DNA of 49,235 nucleotides, taken from positions 1-49,235 of the forward strand of contig JAJYOJ010000007.1 in the NCBI GenBank assembly GCA_021796235.1, written 5' to 3'. The notes under the pieces are model-generated. The model ran no database searches and was not told the origin of the DNA. It saw only the letters and a program-made list of their open reading frames with translations. The DNA comes from a bacterium. Its GTDB lineage: Bacteria > Patescibacteriota > Microgenomatia > UBA1406 > GWC2-37-13. The position numbers were made by a program, and so were the translations under genes. How positions within the stretch are numbered: the stretch's first letter is position 1; each line of letters opens with the position of its first letter. Of this stretch, positions 1 to 7,911 are shown one piece after another.

Positions 1-381
1 AGAAAAGTTGCAGAGTCTTTTAAAACCAAACAGGAGGAAATGAAATTAATTTTTTCTCAAGTAACAACTCTCGTAGAAGAAGCAAAAAAAAACATCACCG
101 ACGGAGATTATGAAAGACTAGGCAGGAATCTGCTAGAAAACCATAAGTTATTGCAGAAACTGGGAGTGAGTACATCTAAATTGGATAATATGGTTACGGC
201 AGCTGTTTCCGCAGGAGCCTGGGGAGCAAAATTATCAGGTGCTGGAGGCGGTGACTGTATGATCGCTTTGGTCTCGAGAGAGAAACGCAAAAGAGTTGAA
301 ACTGCAATTGTCGAAGCCGGCGGCGAAATTATTGACGTTGCTAATAATGCTGAGGGAGTTAAAGTTGAAACTATTATATGA
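1..381 (+). CDS. mvk: Mevalonate kinase, C-terminal part (5' end outside window)
   Basis: The reading frame is open from the first base of the window, so the N-terminal part of the gene is missing. The visible part ends with the GHMP-kinase motif 3 (KLSGAGGGDCMIAL, encoded near 226-273), the glycine-rich loop that shapes the ATP/phosphate site. GHMP kinases also include phosphomevalonate and homoserine kinases. Mevalonate kinase is chosen because the next gene is mevalonate diphosphate decarboxylase, joined by a 4-nt ATGA overlap, which indicates a translationally coupled isoprenoid operon. The enzyme would phosphorylate mevalonate in the cytoplasm on the way to isopentenyl diphosphate. An internal Met at 40 is not taken as the start because the frame continues upstream. 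Confidence 0.8.
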   Translation, partial: RKVAESFKTKQEEMKLIFSQVTTLVEEAKKNITDGDYERLGRNLLENHKLLQKLGVSTSKLDNMVTAAVSAGAWGAKLSGAGGGDCMIALVSREKRKRVETAIVEAGGEIIDVANNAEGVKVETII

Positions 382-1355
382 AATCTACAGCAGTTGCGCC
401 ATCTAATATCGCTTTTATCAAATACTGGGGAAAGAAAAATGAACAATTGCGACTTCCGGAAAATGCCAGTATCTCAATGAATTTAAGCAATCTATTTACA
501 ACCACAACTGTAGAATTTTCCGCAAACTATAAAGAGGACTCGATTGAGATTGATGGAATTAAAGAGTCGAATGGAGAAAATCGGGCCATCCAGCATTTAG
601 ACCGAGTCCGAAAGATGGCTAATCTATCTTTTAAAGCAAAAGTCGTTACTAAAAATAACTTTCCGGTTGGGACCGGACTCTCTTCTTCAGCTTCGGGATT
701 CGCCGCATTGACATTGGCTGGAGTCTCGGCCGCCGGTTTAAAATTATCAGAAAAAGAATTATCTATTTTGGCCCGCCAGGGATCAGGTTCTGCCTGCCGA
801 TCAATTCCGGACGGATTTGTTGAATGGCTAGATGGTTCAACTAGCGACACATCTTATGCTCTTTCACTTTATCCACCCAATTATTGGGATATCCTTGATG
901 TAATTGCAATTGTCAGTGCAGAAAAAAAAGACGTTTCAAGTACGGAAGGACAAAAATTTATTACCTCAAGTCCGTTTTTTAAAACTCGTCTCTCTCACAT
1001 TGGCGAAAAAATTTTTTTAGTTAAAAGACTGTTAAAGGAAAAAAATTTTCTTAAATTTGGAAAACTTATCGAGGCAGAAGCTCTTGAGCTTCATGCAATA
1101 ATGTTAACCTCTCAGCCCTCCCTTATTTATTGGACCTCGGGAACGCTTGAGCTTATGAAGTTGGTAAAGAGGTGGAGGGTTAAAGGTTTATCTGTTTATT
1201 TTACGATAAATACTGGACAGGATATACATCTAATTATTGAAAACAAAAATTTAGATCCTCTTTTAAGGAAATTAAGAGAAATTAAATTTATTCAGAAAAT
1301 AGTTATAAATAGACCTTCAGTCGGAGCACGTCTAACCCACGAACATTTATTTTAA
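378..1355 (+). CDS. mvaD: Mevalonate diphosphate decarboxylase
   Basis: The 325-residue product fits the family length. It begins with the diagnostic N-terminus APSNIAFIKYWGKKNE (residues 7-22). It carries the GHMP ATP-binding motif PVGTGLSSSASGFAAL (about residues 96-111), followed by a GSGSACRSIPDGFVEW segment typical of diphosphomevalonate decarboxylases. The enzyme makes isopentenyl diphosphate by ATP-dependent decarboxylation, the last step of the mevalonate route. Its start overlaps the mevalonate kinase stop by 4 nt. Its stop overlaps by 4 nt the stop of the convergent pilin-like gene. The isoprenoid product would feed the UppS encoded nearby. Confidence 0.93.
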   Translation: MKSTAVAPSNIAFIKYWGKKNEQLRLPENASISMNLSNLFTTTTVEFSANYKEDSIEIDGIKESNGENRAIQHLDRVRKMANLSFKAKVVTKNNFPVGTGLSSSASGFAALTLAGVSAAGLKLSEKELSILARQGSGSACRSIPDGFVEWLDGSTSDTSYALSLYPPNYWDILDVIAIVSAEKKDVSSTEGQKFITSSPFFKTRLSHIGEKIFLVKRLLKEKNFLKFGKLIEAEALELHAIMLTSQPSLIYWTSGTLELMKLVKRWRVKGLSVYFTINTGQDIHLIIENKNLDPLLRKLREIKFIQKIVINRPSVGARLTHEHLF

Positions 1356-1699
1356 AGCTTAGGGAGGATAAACTGCCAGCCATTCAGAATACCTTTTAAT
1401 CCAAGAACTTGAGTGATTATGACCTGATAAACCGTAAGCATAACGATAACCAAGACCATTCCGATAACAGCGTTCGTAATTTTGTTTTGGGCTTTACTGA
1501 CTTTTTCTTTTTCTCCGCCTGAGGTTATCCAGTCAAGCGCTCCCCAGAGCATAAAAAACAAAAGAGCTATGGCCGCAATTAAAAGAAAGGCCTGAATTCC
1601 GGTACCTATGAGTTTATTTACAAAATCTTGAGGCTGGCTGGGTATACCTGCAACCGGTGGGCTGACATTGCCAAAAATATTTTGGGCTAGAAGTTTCAA
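1352..1699 (-). CDS. Small T4SS-pilin-like membrane protein (copy 2)
   Basis: A 115-residue protein with two hydrophobic helices (about residues 33-56 and 75-100) separated by a short charged loop, DWITSGGEKEKVSKAQNKI. This W-(I/L)-T-(S/A)-G-(G/A) plus K/N-A-Q pattern is the hallmark I know from the CPR family annotated as type IV secretion system pilin-like (VirB2/TrbC-type) proteins. The start codon is TTG, overlapping the TGA of the upstream paralogue (1696-1974), so the pair is probably translationally coupled. The role is unknown; a surface filament or DNA-uptake component is a family-based guess. Confidence 0.7.
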   Translation of the reverse strand: MKLLAQNIFGNVSPPVAGIPSQPQDFVNKLIGTGIQAFLLIAAIALLFFMLWGALDWITSGGEKEKVSKAQNKITNAVIGMVLVIVMLTVYQVIITQVLGLKGILNGWQFILPKL

Positions 1700-1974
1700 A
1701 ATGGTAGATTCTGAACTTTTAATATAGATGCGATTAATTTTACAACAAAAAAACTTGATACTGCAATTACGATTCCAATTATGGCAAAGACGATTGTTTT
1801 TTGAGCATTCTCAACGCTTTTTGGATCAGCGCCGGCTGTAAGCCAAGTAAAAGCGCCACGCAGTAACATAACTAAAAAAATAAGTGCAGCAACTACCAAG
1901 GCAAGCGGAAGCAGAATATTTATCAAGATATCAAATGTTCCGAATTTGGCTGGGGCAAAATTACTCAAATCCAT
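1696..1974 (-). CDS. Small T4SS-pilin-like membrane protein (copy 1)
   Basis: A 92-residue protein with the same architecture as its downstream neighbour: two hydrophobic helices (about residues 14-42 and 61-85) around the loop FTWLTAGADPKSVENAQKTI. The two genes look like diverged tandem duplicates in one operon. The start ATG lies opposite the uppS promoter, so transcription is divergent from uppS. Assignment to the T4SS-pilin-like family rests on the loop motif and size; no processing site is obvious. Confidence 0.7.
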   Translation of the reverse strand: MDLSNFAPAKFGTFDILINILLPLALVVAALIFLVMLLRGAFTWLTAGADPKSVENAQKTIVFAIIGIVIAVSSFFVVKLIASILKVQNLPF

Positions 1975-2019
1975 ACTCTTAACAGTTTAATTGAAATGAT
2001 TTTGAGTGTCAAGAAAGAC

Positions 2020-2025
2020 TATAAT
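2020..2025 (+). promoter_or_regulatory. -10 box of uppS, 6 nt before ATG
   Basis: A perfect TATAAT followed by exactly 6 nt and the ATG at 2032. Initiation 6-7 nt after the -10 box would fall on the start codon, so the mRNA is predicted to be leaderless. No good -35 box was found at 17 nt. Confidence 0.6.
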
Positions 2026-2031
2026 AGAGCA

Positions 2032-2730
2032 ATGAATGTGGAATATACTCCTAGACATGTTGCCATAATTCTTGACGGCAATAGACGTTGGGCAAAGGAA
2101 AAAGGACTGCCTATTTTTGAAGGTCATAGGCGCGGATTTCATGCCACAATAAATATTGGTAAGAAGGCGAGAAAACTTGGAATAAAAGTTCTTACCTATT
2201 GGATGTTTTCAACCGAAAACTGGGATCGTACGGAAGAAGAAAAGACCTATCTTTGGAAGCTGTTGGAATCAGGTATTAATAGCTATTTGAAAACGGCTCT
2301 TAAAGAGCAGATAAAAATAATACATTTAGGAAGAAAAGACCGAATCCCAAAATATTTAACAGATGAAATAAAAGAAGTTGAAGAAAAAACCAGACACTTT
2401 ACCAAATATTATTTGGCAATTGCCTTGGATTACGGAGGGCGTGATGATGTTATAAGAGGCATTAAAAAAATTCAGAAGTCGGTTACAAAAATTCAGGATT
2501 TAACCCAAGAAACGTTTAACAAATTTCTTGATACAAAAGATTTACCTTACCCGAATCCGGATCTTATAATAAGGACCGGTGGAGAGTTTAGGACTTCGGG
2601 TTTTATGATCTGGCAGGCAGCTTATTCTGAATATATTTTTGTAAAAAAATATTTACCGGATTTTACCACAGATGATTTTGAAAAATGCATAAAAGAATAT
2701 TCGGTTCGGCAAAGACGATTTGGTAGATGA
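2032..2730 (+). CDS. uppS: Isoprenyl transferase (undecaprenyl diphosphate synthase)
   Basis: A 232-residue cis-prenyltransferase. The catalytic motif HVAIILDGNRRWA is at the N-terminus, with the conserved Asp that binds Mg-diphosphate. The C-terminal signature DPDLIIRTGGEFRTSG is followed by the conserved Trp and Glu. It condenses isopentenyl diphosphate with farnesyl diphosphate to give the C55 lipid carrier for peptidoglycan and glycan export at the membrane. I chose the ATG at 2032 rather than an in-frame ATG at 1996. The conserved domain begins right after 2032, and a TATAAT sits 6 nt upstream of it, inside the longer version. It lies near the mevalonate genes that supply its substrate. 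Confidence 0.92.
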   Translation: MNVEYTPRHVAIILDGNRRWAKEKGLPIFEGHRRGFHATINIGKKARKLGIKVLTYWMFSTENWDRTEEEKTYLWKLLESGINSYLKTALKEQIKIIHLGRKDRIPKYLTDEIKEVEEKTRHFTKYYLAIALDYGGRDDVIRGIKKIQKSVTKIQDLTQETFNKFLDTKDLPYPNPDLIIRTGGEFRTSGFMIWQAAYSEYIFVKKYLPDFTTDDFEKCIKEYSVRQRRFGR

Positions 2731-2736
2731 TATAAT
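2728..2736 (+). promoter_or_regulatory. Extended -10 promoter of the Fic gene
   Basis: TGA TATAAT: a perfect -10 hexamer at 2731-2736 preceded by TGN. The TGA is also the stop codon of uppS. The ATG at 2745 follows after 8 nt, so the transcript would have almost no leader. Confidence 0.55.
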
Positions 2737-2744
2737 AAACTGTC

Positions 2745-3788
2745 ATGTTTTCTCCTAAATATTCAATTGATAATAAAATTCTAAACAATATTGCTAAAAT
2801 TGAGGCAGCTTCGGAAGTGATTCGTCATGCTCCTTTACTGCCTTTGTGGGAAAAACAGTTTAAAGATGATGCGATTGTTCGTTCGGTATATCATGGTACT
2901 CATATCGAAGGAAATAAACTCCAAAAAGATGAGGCAAAGGATGTGCTTTTAGGTAGGGAAGTGATAGGGCGACCACGCGATATACAGGAGATTATTAATT
3001 ATCGAAAGGTAATCGAGTTTATTGACGAAGAAGCAAGTCGCAAAATCGATAAAATAACCGAACAGCTGATAAAAAAAATCCACAGAATTATTGCCGACAA
3101 GATTTTACCTTCCGATGAAGTGGGAATATATCGGACCAAACAAGTAGTTGTCAAAGATTCACAAACCGGTGAGATAACCTTTCGTCCGCCGCCATCCCTG
3201 GAGGTACCATTTCTCATGCGGGAGTTTATTTATTGGATAAATCGTAATACCGATAATGATATTCATCCGGTTTTAAAAGCTGGGATAGCCCATCATGAAC
3301 TGGTTAGAATCCATCCTTTTATCGATGGTAATGGCCGAATGGCTCGGATTTTAGCAACCCTTATTATGTTTCTAGGTGGTTACGATATCAGAAGATTTTT
3401 TTCTCTGGAGGAATATTACGATCATGATGCTGCAAGCTATTATGAAAACTTGCAAAAAGCCTCTTCAGGCGATCTTACTGTTTGGCTTGCTTATTTCACC
3501 TTTGGTGCCGCAAATGAATTTGAAAAAATAAAAGAAAAAATCTTGAAGCTTTCTAAAGACGTAAAGCTTAAAGAAAAAATTGGTGGGACCCAAATTTACT
3601 TAACCGAAAGACAGGTAAAAATCATTGAGTACCTACAAGACGCCGGATATTTACAAAATCAGGCATTTTCCAATCTTTTCCCGGACGTTTCCGAAGATAC
3701 GGTCTTGCGAGACGTGCAGGATCTCACAAAAAAAGGTCTTATAAAAAAAGTCGGCAGTACAAAATCAGCACGCTATGTAATGATGTAG
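2745..3788 (+). CDS. Fic family protein with C-terminal winged helix
   Basis: A 347-residue Fic-domain protein. The full catalytic motif HPFIDGNGRMAR is at residues 190-201, so AMP (or another nucleotide) transfer to a target hydroxyl is expected. An inhibitory-helix-like segment, GTHIEGN, lies at residues 51-57. It is close to the (S/T)xxxE(G/N) consensus but has Gly at the first position. The last 60 or so residues (TERQVKIIEYLQ onward) look like a winged helix-turn-helix, as in Fic proteins that carry a C-terminal DNA-binding domain. The target is unknown. The gene is a single unit with its own promoter. Confidence 0.85.
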   Translation: MFSPKYSIDNKILNNIAKIEAASEVIRHAPLLPLWEKQFKDDAIVRSVYHGTHIEGNKLQKDEAKDVLLGREVIGRPRDIQEIINYRKVIEFIDEEASRKIDKITEQLIKKIHRIIADKILPSDEVGIYRTKQVVVKDSQTGEITFRPPPSLEVPFLMREFIYWINRNTDNDIHPVLKAGIAHHELVRIHPFIDGNGRMARILATLIMFLGGYDIRRFFSLEEYYDHDAASYYENLQKASSGDLTVWLAYFTFGAANEFEKIKEKILKLSKDVKLKEKIGGTQIYLTERQVKIIEYLQDAGYLQNQAFSNLFPDVSEDTVLRDVQDLTKKGLIKKVGSTKSARYVMM

Positions 3789-3800
3789 TAATATATATTC

Positions 3801-3986
3801 ATGGATCAGAAGTCTCTTGAAATTATTTATCTAGGTTTTTTATTACCAGGACTTTTTTCCTTGACCTTGGTTACGGAGGGAATTTATAAAATTTCAAGAC
3901 ATGAAGAAGGATTCTTTACATTTGCATTGGGTATTTTATTTTTAATCGGTCTTGGATTAGCGTATTTGTTACTCTTTAAAAAATGA
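3801..3986 (+). CDS. Small membrane protein, two predicted helices
   Basis: A 61-residue ORF with two hydrophobic segments (about residues 8-25 and 40-58) separated by a charged linker ISRHEEG. A TAATAT -10-like box at 3789-3794 lies 6 nt before the ATG, the same spacing seen at better-supported genes here. I do not recognise the family. It lies between the Fic gene and the ligase gene on the same strand. The short length and the absence of motifs keep the confidence moderate. Confidence 0.5.
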   Translation: MDQKSLEIIYLGFLLPGLFSLTLVTEGIYKISRHEEGFFTFALGILFLIGLGLAYLLLFKK

Positions 3987-4011
3987 TCCATTCGACTCCG
4001 CTCAGGATCAT
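3983..4011. repeat. Intergenic inverted repeat with 7-bp arms
   Basis: Arms ATGATCC (3983-3989) and GGATCAT (4005-4011) enclose a 15-nt loop, ATTCGACTCCGCTCA. The loop resembles an intergenic repeat I recall from many environmental bacteria. It lies between the stop of the small membrane gene, which it overlaps, and the ligase promoter. It could serve as a weak terminator or be a dispersed repeat; there is no clear T-tract. Confidence 0.5.
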
Positions 4012-4017
4012 AGTGGG

Positions 4018-4026
4018 TGTTATAAT
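4018..4026 (+). promoter_or_regulatory. Extended -10 promoter of the DNA ligase gene
   Basis: TGT TATAAT: an extended -10 ending exactly 6 nt before the ATG at 4033, predicting a leaderless transcript. No -35 match is seen, as expected for extended -10 promoters. Confidence 0.65.
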
Positions 4027-4032
4027 CGAACT

Positions 4033-5826
4033 ATGAAATTTAGTCAACTTGCTCAGTATATTCAAAAGATTGAAGAGACCTCTTCCCGCTTAATTATCAC
4101 CGAACACTTAGCCACGCTTTTCAAAAATCTAGAAACAACCGAAATCAAAATCACTACATATCTATTGCAAGGTAGAATAGCGCCTCTTTATGAAGCAGTG
4201 GAGTTTGGAATGGCGGAAAAAATGATTAAGAAAGCAGTTTGTCGCGGACTTAATTTAGATTGTAAACTTTTTGATACGCGCTATAAAAAAATTGGCGATC
4301 TGGGTAAAACAGTCGAAGAGTTTAAAAAAGAGATAAAATCTTTAGATGAAAAAGATCTCTCGATATACGAAGTTTTCGAATCCTTGTATAGTGTTGCAAC
4401 GGCTTCAGGTGCAGGCTCCCAAGATCTTAAAATCAATCATCTTGCCCATCTAGTTAGGAATTTAGATCCATTAGCCTGTCGATACCTGGTTAGAATTCCG
4501 TTAGGAGTGATGCGTCTGGGTTTTTCCGACATGACAGTTTTGGATGCTCTTTCTTGGATGATTAATGGAAATAAAAGTTTGAGACCAATTATTGAGAAGG
4601 CTTATCACGTCAGACCGGACTTAGGTTTCATTGCAGAGTTAGTTAAAAGACAGGGGGTTACGAATTTGAAAAAAGTTCTGCCGACAGTCTTTACGCCCAT
4701 TCTTATGATGCGGGCCGAACGCTTGCCTTCAGGAAAAGAGATTATTGAAAAAATTGGCAAATGTGCGGTTGAGTCGAAATATGACGGTTTCAGACTGCAA
4801 GCTCATTATTCGAGAAAAAAACAGGAGGTAAGACTATATTCAAGAAATCTCGAAAATGTCACTTTTATGTATCCTGATCTGGTTGACGGAATCCAAAAAG
4901 AAGTCAAGGCTAACGAGATTATTATCGAAGGTGAGGCGATCGGCTTTGATCCCGACACAGCAAACTTTTTACCTTTTCAGGAAACTGTACAAAGAAAAAG
5001 AAAATACGGTATAGAAAAAATGGCGAAAGAGGTTCCGCTTAAACTTTTTTGCTTCGAACTTCTTTATAAAGACGGTAAGAGTTTTATTAACTCGCCTTAT
5101 ATTGAAAGAAAAAAAAATCTAGAAAAATCTTTAAAACTTACAGGTGACGCTGCCAAAGATATGATTTTAATCGCTGAAGAAACAATAACCGACGATACAA
5201 AACAACTTGAAATTCTTTTTGAGGATGCACTCTCGAAAGGATTGGAGGGAATAATTGCGAAGAAACTTGATGGAATCTATCAGGCGGGAGCGCGGGGTTG
5301 GAACTGGATTAAATTTAAACGTAGTTATTCGGCCAAAATTGAAGATACAATAGATTGCTTAATTATGGGCTATGATTTTGGAAAGGGAAAACGTGCTGGA
5401 TTTGGAATCGGCGCCTTTTTAGTAGGTATTTTCGATGAGAGTAAAGATAAATTTGTAACAGTTGCGAAAATAGGAACAGGTTTGTCAGACAATGAATGGA
5501 GAACCCTAAAAACTCAAAGTATAAAGCTCAAAACCCCAAAGAAACCCAATCAGTACGAAGTAGATAAAGCAATGGATTGCGACGTTTGGTTACTGCCTCA
5601 AACTGTTGTTGAAATTAAGGCAGATGAGATAACTCGGTCTCCGGTTCATACAGCCGGCAGGAAACTTAAACCGACTAAGTCTGGCAATGCCTTTGAAGTT
5701 GACGAACCTGGTTTTGCGCTTCGTTTTCCTAGACTGCAGCGTTTTCGTGATGACAAACGCGCCGAAGATATTACCTCTTTAAAAGAGGTTGAAAAGATGT
5801 TCAAGGCACAATTCAAACATAGTTAA
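4033..5826 (+). CDS. ATP-dependent DNA ligase
   Basis: A 597-residue ligase with the three-part layout of archaeal-type ATP ligases: an all-helical DNA-binding domain (about 1-215), an adenylation domain, and an OB domain (about 430-590). Motif I is ESKYDGFR with the adenylated Lys at residue 249. Downstream are IIEGEAIGFD (motif III region), LEGIIAKKL (motif IV) and WIKFKRSY (motif V). It seals nicks in duplex DNA using ATP. Bacteria normally rely on the NAD-dependent LigA, so this is either an addition or a lineage trait; LigA is not in this window. The last 14 nt overlap the convergent gene at 5813. Confidence 0.92.
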   Translation: MKFSQLAQYIQKIEETSSRLIITEHLATLFKNLETTEIKITTYLLQGRIAPLYEAVEFGMAEKMIKKAVCRGLNLDCKLFDTRYKKIGDLGKTVEEFKKEIKSLDEKDLSIYEVFESLYSVATASGAGSQDLKINHLAHLVRNLDPLACRYLVRIPLGVMRLGFSDMTVLDALSWMINGNKSLRPIIEKAYHVRPDLGFIAELVKRQGVTNLKKVLPTVFTPILMMRAERLPSGKEIIEKIGKCAVESKYDGFRLQAHYSRKKQEVRLYSRNLENVTFMYPDLVDGIQKEVKANEIIIEGEAIGFDPDTANFLPFQETVQRKRKYGIEKMAKEVPLKLFCFELLYKDGKSFINSPYIERKKNLEKSLKLTGDAAKDMILIAEETITDDTKQLEILFEDALSKGLEGIIAKKLDGIYQAGARGWNWIKFKRSYSAKIEDTIDCLIMGYDFGKGKRAGFGIGAFLVGIFDESKDKFVTVAKIGTGLSDNEWRTLKTQSIKLKTPKKPNQYEVDKAMDCDVWLLPQTVVEIKADEITRSPVHTAGRKLKPTKSGNAFEVDEPGFALRFPRLQRFRDDKRAEDITSLKEVEKMFKAQFKHS

Positions 5827-6394
5827 AAAGCCTCAAAAGAATCAGAGTCAGGCCTCCATTTAAAATCAATGCGCTTAAAAGTTGCCATACATCATGTTTT
5901 TTCAAATAGAGCCGAGACCAAAATACTAAAGGTATAGAAACATATAATATTGGAAAACTCCAGTTATAAAGATAGTTAATGAGAATGGTGGCAACTACGT
6001 TGATAGCCATGTGGTAGCTGATTTTCCAAAACATAGTAATTAGAAGATCAATAAGAAACAAAACAAAAGTTATGACAAATAGATCGGACAGCAGTTTTGT
6101 TCCAAACAAATGGACGATGACAAAAGAAATAATAAGAAAGATAAAAATAAAAAAAAGCGGCTTGAATCTTTGTTGTCTTTTGGTCAGATCGAGATCGGTA
6201 ATTGCACTTTGCTTGTACAAAATAAAAATATAGGCAAATGGCAAAACAACAAGCAATAAGAAAAGCATTAGGCTAACAATTTTATAATTAACAGAATGTA
6301 GCTGAGTTTTTGTGGCTATAATAAATAAGGTTGTTGGCCAAAGGACTATTGGTCCAAAGATTATTGATATGGTTTTTGCAATAGTTTTTTTCAT
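5813..6394 (-). CDS. Polytopic membrane protein, possibly a degenerate PAP2-type phosphatase
   Basis: A 193-residue protein that is almost wholly hydrophobic, with about six predicted helices. A K-x-S-x-H-like segment (KISYHMA, residues about 126-132) and a later SR...KKHD segment recall the KxxxxxxRP / SGH / SRxxxxxHxxxD pattern of PAP2 phosphatases, but only loosely. The start overlaps the stop of the upstream glycosyltransferase by 4 nt, so the two are co-translated. It might act on a lipid-linked intermediate related to that glycosyltransferase; this is a guess. Confidence 0.55.
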   Translation of the reverse strand: MKKTIAKTISIIFGPIVLWPTTLFIIATKTQLHSVNYKIVSLMLFLLLVVLPFAYIFILYKQSAITDLDLTKRQQRFKPLFFIFIFLIISFVIVHLFGTKLLSDLFVITFVLFLIDLLITMFWKISYHMAINVVATILINYLYNWSFPILYVSIPLVFWSRLYLKKHDVWQLLSALILNGGLTLILLRLFNYV

Positions 6395-7065
6395 AAAGGA
6401 TGGTTTTTCATTGAGCGTATGAGTCGGAGAGGATATTCTATAAAAAATGAGCCGGGATGATTTATTATTCTTCTTCCCGAAGCTTGAACTATCAGAGTTT
6501 TATCAATATTAATCTTTCCTTGAGCTGTGAGTATGTGCATACCGATATCAACGTCTTCATGAACAGCGCTACCATCCATACAGACTGATGTTCTTATTTT
6601 TTTCCAGACTTTCTTTGTAAATGCCATATTTGGTCCGATTAAAGTGTTGCCGCCTTTTTGCGCAAATCTCATAAAATCTAAAAATAAGTTTGCCCAAAGA
6701 GTTGTTTTCATAGGTAGATCATAGAAAACAATCGGACCGGAAAGACCATCTATATCTGCTTGCTCAAAGTCAAGTTTGATTTTTTTTACCCAATCAGGCG
6801 GCAAAATTGAGTCAGCATCAGTTCTCGCAATAATATCGTATTTCGCTTCGTCATATCCAGCATTTCTGGCTGGTATCATTCCTGGTTTATTTTTGTGAAT
6901 AATTCGTACGTTATAAGAAGCGGCGATAGAATTAGTTTTGTCAGTTGAGTTATTATTAACCACTATAATCTCGTCGGGCGGCTCACTTTGTTTCTTCAAA
7001 CTGTTGAGGCAGTTGCCGATAAAATCTTCCTCATTGTAGGCGGGTATGACAACAGAAACTTTCAT
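6391..7065 (-). CDS. Glycosyltransferase family 2 protein
   Basis: A 224-residue GT-A fold enzyme. The N-terminus MKVSVVIPAYNEEDFIGNCL and the Asp-x-Asp metal/sugar-nucleotide site TDADS (about residues 82-86) are typical of family 2. An acidic HEDVD segment follows near residue 169, in the region of the usual catalytic base. It transfers a sugar from an NDP-sugar to an unknown acceptor, probably in cell-surface glycan synthesis. A TATAGA box 6 nt before the ATG suggests a leaderless start. It is divergent from a second family 2 gene at 7099. Confidence 0.85.
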   Translation of the reverse strand: MKVSVVIPAYNEEDFIGNCLNSLKKQSEPPDEIIVVNNNSTDKTNSIAASYNVRIIHKNKPGMIPARNAGYDEAKYDIIARTDADSILPPDWVKKIKLDFEQADIDGLSGPIVFYDLPMKTTLWANLFLDFMRFAQKGGNTLIGPNMAFTKKVWKKIRTSVCMDGSAVHEDVDIGMHILTAQGKINIDKTLIVQASGRRIINHPGSFFIEYPLRLIRSMKNHPL

Positions 7066-7098
7066 AGAACTTCTATAAATGATATAATAACATATAAA

Positions 7099-7911
7099 AT
7101 GAATCCGTATTTTTCTATCGTAATACCCACGTTGAACGAAGAACTGTTCCTGCCAAAACTTCTAAAAGATTTGACAAAGCAAAGAAATCGTAACTTTGAG
7201 GTAATAGTCGTTGATTCACGCTCAACCGATAAAACCAGAGATAAAGTTAAAGATTTTACTAAGGTTTTAGATATTAGTATTTATGAAGCTAAAAGTAATG
7301 TTTCGCAAGGCAGAAATATAGGGGCCTCTAAAGCCAAGGGCGATTATCTGGTTTTTCTTGATGCCGACGCGCAAATAAACTCGGGCTTCATTCAGACATT
7401 AACGAAAGCCGTTACTAAAAATAAAGGCTTAATTTTTATACCTGCCATAATTCCTGATAAAAATGATCTACAGATGGAAATAACATTTAGGCTAGTTAAC
7501 TACTTGGTAGAGTTTTCGCAAAACTTGAATAAACCCTTTTCTACGGGTGGTTCCATGATCGTTGAAAGGAATTTTTTTCAGAGGATTGGTGGATTCGATG
7601 AAAAGCTTTTCTTATCGGAAGATCATAATCTTATACAAAGAGCACAAACGTGGGGCGTTCGGGCAAAATTCTTGCACTCTTTGAAACTAAAGTTTTCAAT
7701 GCGCAGGATGAGACGTGAGGGAGCTGTCAAGCTTTTTTATCAGTATTTATTGGCGACCGCACATGTGATAATCAAGGGTGACATTAAAGAAAAAATTTTC
7801 AACTACGAAATGGGTGGGCATCTTTATGCGAATAAAGTAATTAAAAATAACGATAAATACTACCTTAAAAAAACTCTTAGGCAGATAAAAAATTTCTTCA
7901 ATTCATTTTAA
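7099..7911 (+). CDS. Glycosyltransferase family 2 protein
   Basis: A 270-residue enzyme starting at the ATG at 7099 (FSIVIPTLNEELFLPKLL). A longer reading from 6988 is rejected because it overlaps the divergent gene and its extra residues show no domain. The nucleotide-binding strand and the LDADAQ metal site are clear, with a later GGFDEKLFLSEDHNL segment holding the probable catalytic acid. A TATAAT at 7083-7088 lies 10 nt before the start. The acceptor is unknown. The 3' end overlaps the convergent phosphoesterase gene by 14 nt. Confidence 0.85.
   Translation: MNPYFSIVIPTLNEELFLPKLLKDLTKQRNRNFEVIVVDSRSTDKTRDKVKDFTKVLDISIYEAKSNVSQGRNIGASKAKGDYLVFLDADAQINSGFIQTLTKAVTKNKGLIFIPAIIPDKNDLQMEITFRLVNYLVEFSQNLNKPFSTGGSMIVERNFFQRIGGFDEKLFLSEDHNLIQRAQTWGVRAKFLHSLKLKFSMRRMRREGAVKLFYQYLLATAHVIIKGDIKEKIFNYEMGGHLYANKVIKNNDKYYLKKTLRQIKNFFNSF

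Noticed and set aside
1996-2031. Upstream ATG extending UppS by 12 residues
   Set aside because: A TATAAT box lies inside this extension 6 nt before the next ATG, and the conserved domain starts right after 2032.
5813-6394. Firm call as a PAP2 phosphatase
   Set aside because: Only fragments of the motif set are present; it is recorded as a membrane protein with a possible distant relation.
6988-7098. N-terminal extension of the glycosyltransferase at 7099
   Set aside because: It is antisense to the divergent glycosyltransferase gene; the GT2 fold begins exactly at 7099.
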